Shown here in pieces: positions 30,283-34,915 of a DNA stretch of 34,915 nucleotides. Position 1 is the first letter of the stretch. Every line of letters starts with the position of its first letter. Source of the stretch: Rhodanobacteraceae bacterium (lineage in GTDB: Bacteria > Pseudomonadota > Gammaproteobacteria > Xanthomonadales > Rhodanobacteraceae); assembly GCA_021325475.1 (NCBI GenBank), contig JAJPHA010000126.1, positions 1-34,915 of the forward strand. The letters are read 5' to 3'. Both the position numbers and the translations under genes were made by a program. The notes beneath the pieces are model-generated. The model saw only the letters and a list, made by a program, of their open reading frames with translations, was not told the DNA's origin and made no database searches.

Positions 30283-32565
30283 TCAGTTATCGGCATAAGG
30301 GGTGTAAGCGGCCGTGGGCGGATGCTTGAGGCCCACGCCACGGAAGCCGCGCAGGCCCGCCGTGTTGCGCCACTTCTCGACGCCACGGGTGATGAGCAGA
30401 TCGGAGAACCGCTTCTGCGAGCCGATGAACTCGCCGGCGGAGTCGGCCCACTGCTTCCAGTCGTTGAACAGTTCGGCGGTCAGCGACTTCGCGTTGGCCT
30501 CGCGCACGCAGCGTTCGTCGAGCCAGCGGCCCAGCGCGTCCTCGGCCTCGAAATACTCCTCGGTCGCTTCGAGCACCTGTTGCGGCGGATCGAGCCGGCC
30601 CAGACGCTGCCAGTCGAGACAGCCCTGAACCGCCCATGCCAAGATGCCGTCGCGCTCTGCCAAGAGCTTCTGCTGGAGATGCTTGTCGCGGCGCTCAGGC
30701 GGCACGGTGATCGTGAACGGGATCAGATGCAGCCGCCGCTTCATCGCTTCGTCGATGTTGCGGATGGCGGGCTTGTGGTTGCCCGCCACGACCAGCTTGA
30801 ACTGCGGGAAGAACTCGAAGAAGTCCTGCCGCATGAAGCGCGCGGAGATCTTGTCGCCGCCGGTGAGGTTCTTGACCTTCGATTCCGCCCAGCGCCGCCC
30901 TTGCTCCGTCTCGATGGCGGATACGAAGCGCGCGCCGCGCAGGCCCGCCATGTCGGTCGGGTGACGGTCGGTGCGCGTCTCCATGAAGGTGTCCATCGGC
31001 GCGTTGGTTGCGTAATCGCCGAGGATCGTGGCCAGCGTGTTGACGAACACTGACTTGCCGTTCGCGCCCGTGCCGTACAGGAAGAACAGCGCGTGCTCCT
31101 GCGTCGAGCCGGTGAGCGTGTAGCCCGCCATCCGTTGCAGGTAGGCTTGCAGCTCGGCGTCGCCGCCGGTGATCTCGACGAGGAACTGCCGCCAGATCGG
31201 GCAGTCGCCACCCGGCGTGGCCGTGGTGATCTTGGTCATCCGGTCGGCGCGGTCGTGCGCACGCTGCCGGCCGGTCTTGAGATCGACCACGCCGCCGGGC
31301 GTGTTGAGCAGCCACGGATCGGCGTCCCATTCGGCGGTGGTGGCCGCGTGCCTGCGATCCGCACGCGCCAGCCGCTCTACGCCGCCGACCGTGCCCGAGC
31401 TGGCCAGCTTGGCGGCGATCTTCGGGTTGTCGGCGTGGACGGCTGCGTGACGGCAGACGCTGCGGATCAGGTCGGTGGCCGCGAGCGTGTCCTCGGTGCG
31501 CCAGCGATGCCCATCCCACACCAGCCAGCGGCCCCACGCGGCGACGTAGCGCCAGTCGCGGTGGTAGCGCCGGGTGAAGGCCAGCGCCAGCGCGTCCTCC
31601 GTGCCCCACACCGATTCGTCGGTGCTGACGACCGGCTCGGCGTCGTCGGCGACGTCGTGCATCTGGAGACGCGGGCCGTGGGTGAGGAAGGCCGCGACGT
31701 CGAAGCCTTCCGCCACGGCGTCCGCCGCGTCCCAGCCGTCCGTCGCTTCCTCGGGCGGATACAGGACGTGGCAGGTCTTCGCGCCCGCCGACAGGATGGC
31801 CTGTGCCGCTTGCGTCGCGTACTCCCAACCCGGCTTGTCGCGGTCGGGCCAGATCAGCACGGCCTTGCCCGCCAGCGGCGACCAGTCGGTTTTCTCGACC
31901 GGCGCGTTCGCACCGTGCATCGCCGTGGTGGCGACGATGCCTGCGTCGATCAGCGCCTGCGCGCATTTCTCGCCCTCGACCAGCACCACCAGCGATGCGC
32001 TGGTCATTCCCGGCTGGTTGTAGAGCGGGCGCGGATCGGGCGGAGCCATCTTGCGACGGCGCGCGTCCCACGGGCGGAACTCCTTCTTGCGGCCGGGCGG
32101 GTCGTAGCGGTAGACGACTGCGATCAGCTTGCCGAAAGCGTCGAGGTAGTCCCACTTCGCGGTGGCCGGGCCGAGGTCGTCGACGGGCGCTTCCTTCTTC
32201 GATTTGCGCGCCGGTGTCGCCGGAGCGCGTCCGAGCAATTCGGTCGCCGCGTCGAGCACGCGCGGGAAATCGGCGTGGGCATCGATGCCGAGGTGCGCGG
32301 CGATCAGCGTGAAGATGTCGCCGCCGTCGCCCGTGGCTCGATCCGTCCACAAGCCCGCCTTGTCGCCGTCGAGCACGATCTCCAGGCTGTCGCCCGGGCT
32401 GCCGAGTACGTCGCCGGTGAGGAACTTGCCGCCGCGCTTTCTGCCTGCGGGGAACAGCGCGGCCAGCACTGAATCCAGCCGCACGAGCAGTTCGGCGCGG
32501 ATCGCTTCGCGCTCGGCGTCGAGGTCACGAGGAGCAGGGGGTTGCGTGTCGTTGAAATCAAGCAT
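30283..32565 (-). CDS. Primase-helicase, Toprim + D5/P4-type SF3 helicase
   Basis: ATG 32565 overlaps the HTH gene end (ATGCTTGA). The 760 residues carry a Toprim region with VVLVEGEKCAQAL (Glu198) and WPDRDKPGWEYA (Asp241/Asp243), then a D5_N-like region (about 320-470), then an SF3 helicase ATPase: Walker A GTGANGKS at 498-505, Walker B-like ARFVSAIETE (545-554), sensor VVAGNHKP (Asn596) and a basic MKRRLHLIPF (608-617). A short winged-helix-like C-terminal region (about 690-740) may bind DNA. No N-terminal zinc ribbon is evident. It should load at the origin, unwind and prime phage DNA. Confidence 0.92.
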   Translation of the reverse strand: MLDFNDTQPPAPRDLDAEREAIRAELLVRLDSVLAALFPAGRKRGGKFLTGDVLGSPGDSLEIVLDGDKAGLWTDRATGDGGDIFTLIAAHLGIDAHADFPRVLDAATELLGRAPATPARKSKKEAPVDDLGPATAKWDYLDAFGKLIAVVYRYDPPGRKKEFRPWDARRRKMAPPDPRPLYNQPGMTSASLVVLVEGEKCAQALIDAGIVATTAMHGANAPVEKTDWSPLAGKAVLIWPDRDKPGWEYATQAAQAILSAGAKTCHVLYPPEEATDGWDAADAVAEGFDVAAFLTHGPRLQMHDVADDAEPVVSTDESVWGTEDALALAFTRRYHRDWRYVAAWGRWLVWDGHRWRTEDTLAATDLIRSVCRHAAVHADNPKIAAKLASSGTVGGVERLARADRRHAATTAEWDADPWLLNTPGGVVDLKTGRQRAHDRADRMTKITTATPGGDCPIWRQFLVEITGGDAELQAYLQRMAGYTLTGSTQEHALFFLYGTGANGKSVFVNTLATILGDYATNAPMDTFMETRTDRHPTDMAGLRGARFVSAIETEQGRRWAESKVKNLTGGDKISARFMRQDFFEFFPQFKLVVAGNHKPAIRNIDEAMKRRLHLIPFTITVPPERRDKHLQQKLLAERDGILAWAVQGCLDWQRLGRLDPPQQVLEATEEYFEAEDALGRWLDERCVREANAKSLTAELFNDWKQWADSAGEFIGSQKRFSDLLITRGVEKWRNTAGLRGFRGVGLKHPPTAAYTPYADN

Positions 32566-32785
32566 CCGCAGCCTCCTCGCCGGAGGACTGCTGCGCGATG
32601 ATCCAGGCTTCCAGTTCGTTGGGCTTGAAGCGAACGAGCTTGCCGACGCGGTAGTGCGGAATGCGGCGTGCCTTTCGTTCCTTGGCCTGCGAGAGCCAGT
32701 ACGACGGCAGGTTGAACATCAGCGCGGCCTGGCGCACGTCGATCAGTTGCTCGCCGAGCACCTGATTCAAGGGTGTGTTGTTCAT
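32558..32785 (-). CDS. Excisionase-like helix-turn-helix protein
   Basis: ATG 32785 with GGAGG upstream overlaps the nuclease stop (ATGA). The 75-residue protein has a MerR/excisionase-type winged helix: QLIDVRQAALMFNLPSYWLS (13-32), a basic wing QAKERKARRIPHYRVGKLVR (33-52), then FKPNELEAWI. Such proteins act as excisionases, directionality factors or replication regulators. Its place directly before the primase argues for a replication or early regulator and not an excisionase, but this is inference. Confidence 0.78.
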   Translation of the reverse strand: MNNTPLNQVLGEQLIDVRQAALMFNLPSYWLSQAKERKARRIPHYRVGKLVRFKPNELEAWIIAQQSSGEEAADA

Positions 32786-33519
32786 GTCGGCGTCCTCCAG
32801 CAGCGGTCCTGCCACGCGCACATGCGGCATTCGAAATGGGTGGGATCGTTGAAACCGCGGGGCAGCAGTTCGCCGGCCTCGGTCGCGGTGATGACCTTGA
32901 TCGCGCGGTCGGTCATGCGCTGTGCGAGCGCGGCGTCGAAGGGCACCAACTCGACGTAGATCTCCATCGAGTCGGCGTTGATCGCGGTGAACAGCGCCGG
33001 GTGTTCATGCAGTTGCAGGTGAGCCTGATACAGCGCGACCTGCGCCGCGTACACCGGCTTGGCGACCGCGAGGCCTTTCGATTCCAGCTCGCGCCAGGAC
33101 TTCGCACCGAGACACTTGTTCTCCCAGAGCGCGGGGTAGCGGAAGCCCTCCGGCCCGCCGATGATCACGCCATCGACGTGTCCGCGCAGCCGACCCTGCG
33201 CGTCGGAGAAGCCGAACTGCTCACCGTCGGACTTGCGCGTGCGCAGGTCGAAGCCCGCATCGCGTAGCCACGCGACCATGCAGTCCTCCATGACGTGGCC
33301 GCGCTCGAAGATCCGCAGCATCCGGCCTTCGGTGTCTCGCCCGTGATCGACCGGAGCCTTGGCGTACTCGAACTGCAAGGCGCGCTCGCAGGCCACGCCC
33401 AGACGCGATGCGCCGAGATAGTCGCGCGCGGGCTGCTGCGCGCGGACGCGCTGCATGCCGAGATCGACCAGTGCCGTGATTTGGCCGGACAGGCTGGACG
33501 AGGAGTTGAAGTCCATCAT
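32782..33519 (-). CDS. RecB/Cas4-like PD-(D/E)XK nuclease with Fe-S cysteines
   Basis: ATG 33519 overlaps the previous stop (ATGA) and has GGGAGG upstream; the longer frame to 33759 is a shadow. The 245-residue protein has GHVDGVI (Asp116) and ALWENKC (Glu133, Lys135), the PD-(D/E)XK catalytic set. Cysteines at 44 (GVACERAL) and 231, 234 and 240 (ECRMCAWQDRCW) match the one-plus-three pattern that holds a 4Fe-4S cluster in Cas4 and AddB. It is likely an exonuclease making single-stranded ends for phage recombination. No cas1, cas2 or CRISPR array is present. Confidence 0.85.
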   Translation of the reverse strand: MMDFNSSSSLSGQITALVDLGMQRVRAQQPARDYLGASRLGVACERALQFEYAKAPVDHGRDTEGRMLRIFERGHVMEDCMVAWLRDAGFDLRTRKSDGEQFGFSDAQGRLRGHVDGVIIGGPEGFRYPALWENKCLGAKSWRELESKGLAVAKPVYAAQVALYQAHLQLHEHPALFTAINADSMEIYVELVPFDAALAQRMTDRAIKVITATEAGELLPRGFNDPTHFECRMCAWQDRCWRTPT

Positions 33520-33992
33520 GGCTTCGCCTCCCAGAACTTGTCGTCCTCCAGATCGGCGAAGGGATTGGCCATCGGGTCCGGCGTCGGAGCCATACCGCGC
33601 ACGGGCGGGAACTTGGTCGCCTCGTGGTGCTCGACCATCGCCTCCGTGTAGCAGGTGACGATGGCGTCGATGACGGAGAGCGCCTCGGCCTCCGCGTAGT
33701 CGCCCAGGGGCTTGCCGAAGCCGATCTCGCCCGCTGCCTCGCCGAAGGCCTTCAGGCACTTCTTCATCGCGGCCAGTTCGACATCAGACGGATCGATCAT
33801 GGCGACCTCCGTCTTGCCGATGCGGCCTTCCTTCACGCGCATCCAGTTGCCGTAGAGCATGTGGAAGGCGTCCTGACAGCGGCGCGAGCAGAACACCCAG
33901 TCCAGCACGTAGCGGCGCGGATCGGCGGTCTTGAACCGGCCATCGGTGTGGCCGTAGCCGCGCGCCTGTCGTTTGCAGACCCAGCATTTCAT
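33516..33992 (-). CDS. Zinc-motif early protein (DUF6511-like)
   Basis: The 158-residue protein starts at ATG 33992 and overlaps the nuclease gene. It opens with a four-cysteine motif, CWVC (3-6) and CSRRC (35-39), probably binding zinc and similar to FCS-type treble-clef fingers. A helical region follows (AMKKCLKAFGEAAGEIGFGK, LSVIDAIVTCYTEAMVEHHE), and a Pro/Asp-rich tail. I associate the middle segment with DUF6511 from memory. It lies between DUF669 and the nuclease, so a role in phage DNA metabolism is likely. The precise function is unknown. Confidence 0.68.
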   Translation of the reverse strand: MKCWVCKRQARGYGHTDGRFKTADPRRYVLDWVFCSRRCQDAFHMLYGNWMRVKEGRIGKTEVAMIDPSDVELAAMKKCLKAFGEAAGEIGFGKPLGDYAEAEALSVIDAIVTCYTEAMVEHHEATKFPPVRGMAPTPDPMANPFADLEDDKFWEAKP

Positions 33993-34001
33993 CGGCCTCC
34001 C

Positions 34002-34637
34002 TCATTGCGCCCAAGCGGGCTTGCCGGTCACCGGCGCGCGCTGCGGCGCGGCGGGTGCGGCATACGGGGCCGATGCGCTCACGGTGGCCGGAGCGCCCGA
34101 GGTGCCGCCGCCGGTCTTGGCCTTGGGCGGCACGCCCATGAGCTTGGCGTACTCGGGGTGGTCGGGTTCGACCGCGAGCTTGACGACGTTGCGATCCAGA
34201 CCCTTGGCGTCCTTCTCGACGTCCACGCGGGCGAGGAACTCGATGCCATCCAGCTCGTGGAAGCCCTGGATGCGGCGCGCGGCGGCGGCTTGCGGACTGT
34301 TGTCCTGCGGATGGACGTTGCGCGCGCTGTTGAGCGCGGCGCGGATGAAGCTGCGTCCCATCTGGCCCCAGGTCGGGCCCTTCTTCGAGTGCAGGCCGAT
34401 GTTCGACCACATCTTGCGTTTGGCATGCTCACCGCCGGTGACGACGAACTCGGCGGCGAGATAGATCGCGCCGGTCTCGAAGGATTCGGTGGCGTAGCCG
34501 CCGCCCCAGCCTTGTGCCGGATCGTCGTGACCACCGGGCTTGATGGTCATGCGCACCGGCACCAGCGTGCCCTTGGGGATGAGGTCGAAGCCCTGTTGCT
34601 GTTCGGCGTCGTTGAAGTCGTTCCAGTTGCTGGTCAT
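34002..34637 (-). CDS. DUF669 protein, putative ssDNA-binding/recombination partner
   Basis: ATG 34637 is chosen because AGGAG lies at 34651-34647; the longer frame lacks this. The 211-residue protein begins NDFNDAEQQQGFDLIPKGTL and continues with TMKPGG-like and AAEFVVTGGEHAKRKMWSNI segments typical of DUF669, a family encoded beside AAA_24/Sak4 ATPases. The core looks like an OB-type beta barrel. The C-terminal 50 residues are Ala/Pro/Gly-rich and flexible, as in SSB-like proteins. Single-strand binding is inferred from neighbours and shape. Confidence 0.78.
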   Translation of the reverse strand: MTSNWNDFNDAEQQQGFDLIPKGTLVPVRMTIKPGGHDDPAQGWGGGYATESFETGAIYLAAEFVVTGGEHAKRKMWSNIGLHSKKGPTWGQMGRSFIRAALNSARNVHPQDNSPQAAAARRIQGFHELDGIEFLARVDVEKDAKGLDRNVVKLAVEPDHPEYAKLMGVPPKAKTGGGTSGAPATVSASAPYAAPAAPQRAPVTGKPAWAQ

Positions 34638-34642
34638 AGCGA

Positions 34643-34915
34643 TTACTCCTGAGATTCGTGGGATGCGGGAATGGCGGAATGGGCGGCGCTGGAAGGCACG
34701 GCTGCGCCCGCGCACTTGGCGATCAGTGCGCTCAAGTCCGGCGGTTCGAGCAGGTCGAGACGACCGCTGCGGTCTTTGGCCGGGAAGCCGTAGGGATTGA
34801 CGGTGTGGGTGACGAAGGCGCGGTAGGCGCTGCCGTCCTCGGCCTTGATCTCGGCCAGCGTCACGACCTCGTCGACGATGCCGGGCAGTTCGAGGCTGGT
34901 CTTGCTGCCCTCGAT
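34643..34915 (-). CDS. AAA_24/Sak4-like ATPase, C-terminal part (cut by window end)
   Basis: Only the last 90 residues are in the window; the reading frame is open to the edge, so the GTG at 34864 is not the start. The sequence KTSLELPGIVDEVVTLAEI, then YRAFVTHTVNPYGFPAKDRS and LDLLEPPDLSALIAK, matches the end of phage AAA_24/RecA-like ATPases that neighbour DUF669. The Walker motifs lie outside. Members such as Sak4 promote single-strand annealing. The stop codon overlaps the ribosome site of the DUF669 gene. Confidence 0.75.
   Translation of the reverse strand: MEGSKTSLELPGIVDEVVTLAEIKAEDGSAYRAFVTHTVNPYGFPAKDRSGRLDLLEPPDLSALIAKCAGAAVPSSAAHSAIPASHESQE

Noticed and set aside
32782-33519. Cas4 as part of a CRISPR adaptation module
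   Set aside because: No cas1, cas2 or repeat array nearby; the context is phage replication and recombination.

Overview
The window is a contiguous part of the genome of a tailed phage, most likely an integrated prophage, from a GC-rich proteobacterium. A Burkholderiales/Rhodocyclales-type or pseudomonad-type host fits the base composition and gene content, but the sequence alone does not fix the genus. There is no tRNA, rRNA, integrase, attachment site, repressor or lysis cassette inside the window, so both ends of the element lie outside it. Almost all genes are on the minus strand, packed with ATGA/TGATG stop-start overlaps, so the text reads right to left in transcription order.

Right end (34915 to about 28729, minus): early DNA-metabolism operon. 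It holds the C-terminus of an AAA_24/Sak4-type ATPase, a DUF669 protein, a zinc-motif protein, a RecB/Cas4-like Fe-S nuclease, an excisionase-like HTH protein, a Toprim + D5 primase-helicase, a RuvC-like resolvase and a DUF6362-like HTH protein. The gap between primase and resolvase carries nested inverted iterons around an alternating purine-pyrimidine tract, an origin-like layout. The operon ends in a non-coding stretch with an array of GGTTCGCAC boxes and a strong terminator.

28728-25988 (minus): two tandem ParB-domain/DNA-methyltransferase fusions, one with SPPY and one with DPPY.

24051-26095 (plus): the only plus-strand block, five small genes including a DUF3489 protein. Four of them are preceded by the same 29-base element, whose two conserved blocks have the geometry of a promoter. 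The cassette overlaps the methyltransferase 3' end antisense and looks like a moron/cargo insertion with its own repeated control element. This is the most unusual feature of the window.

23943-15386 (minus): packaging and head. Terminase small and large subunits, two short fibre-like proteins, gpW-like joiner, lambda-type portal, S49 protease with a nested scaffold, decoration protein D, major capsid protein E, an FII-like joiner and a tail-terminator-like protein.

15389-74 (minus): long non-contractile tail. A small DUF7210-like protein, tail tube protein, tail assembly chaperone with a -1 frameshift site (T7 heptamer with an upstream Shine-Dalgarno-like sequence), minor tail protein, a 1350-residue tape measure protein, and distal tail genes that do not follow lambda (1196, 421, 361, 131, 675 and 73 residues), ending in hub-like and OB-fold-like proteins. 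A terminator hairpin closes the operon at the left edge.

Together the genes give replication and recombination, DNA modification, packaging, a lambda-style head and a siphovirus tail with an unusual tip.
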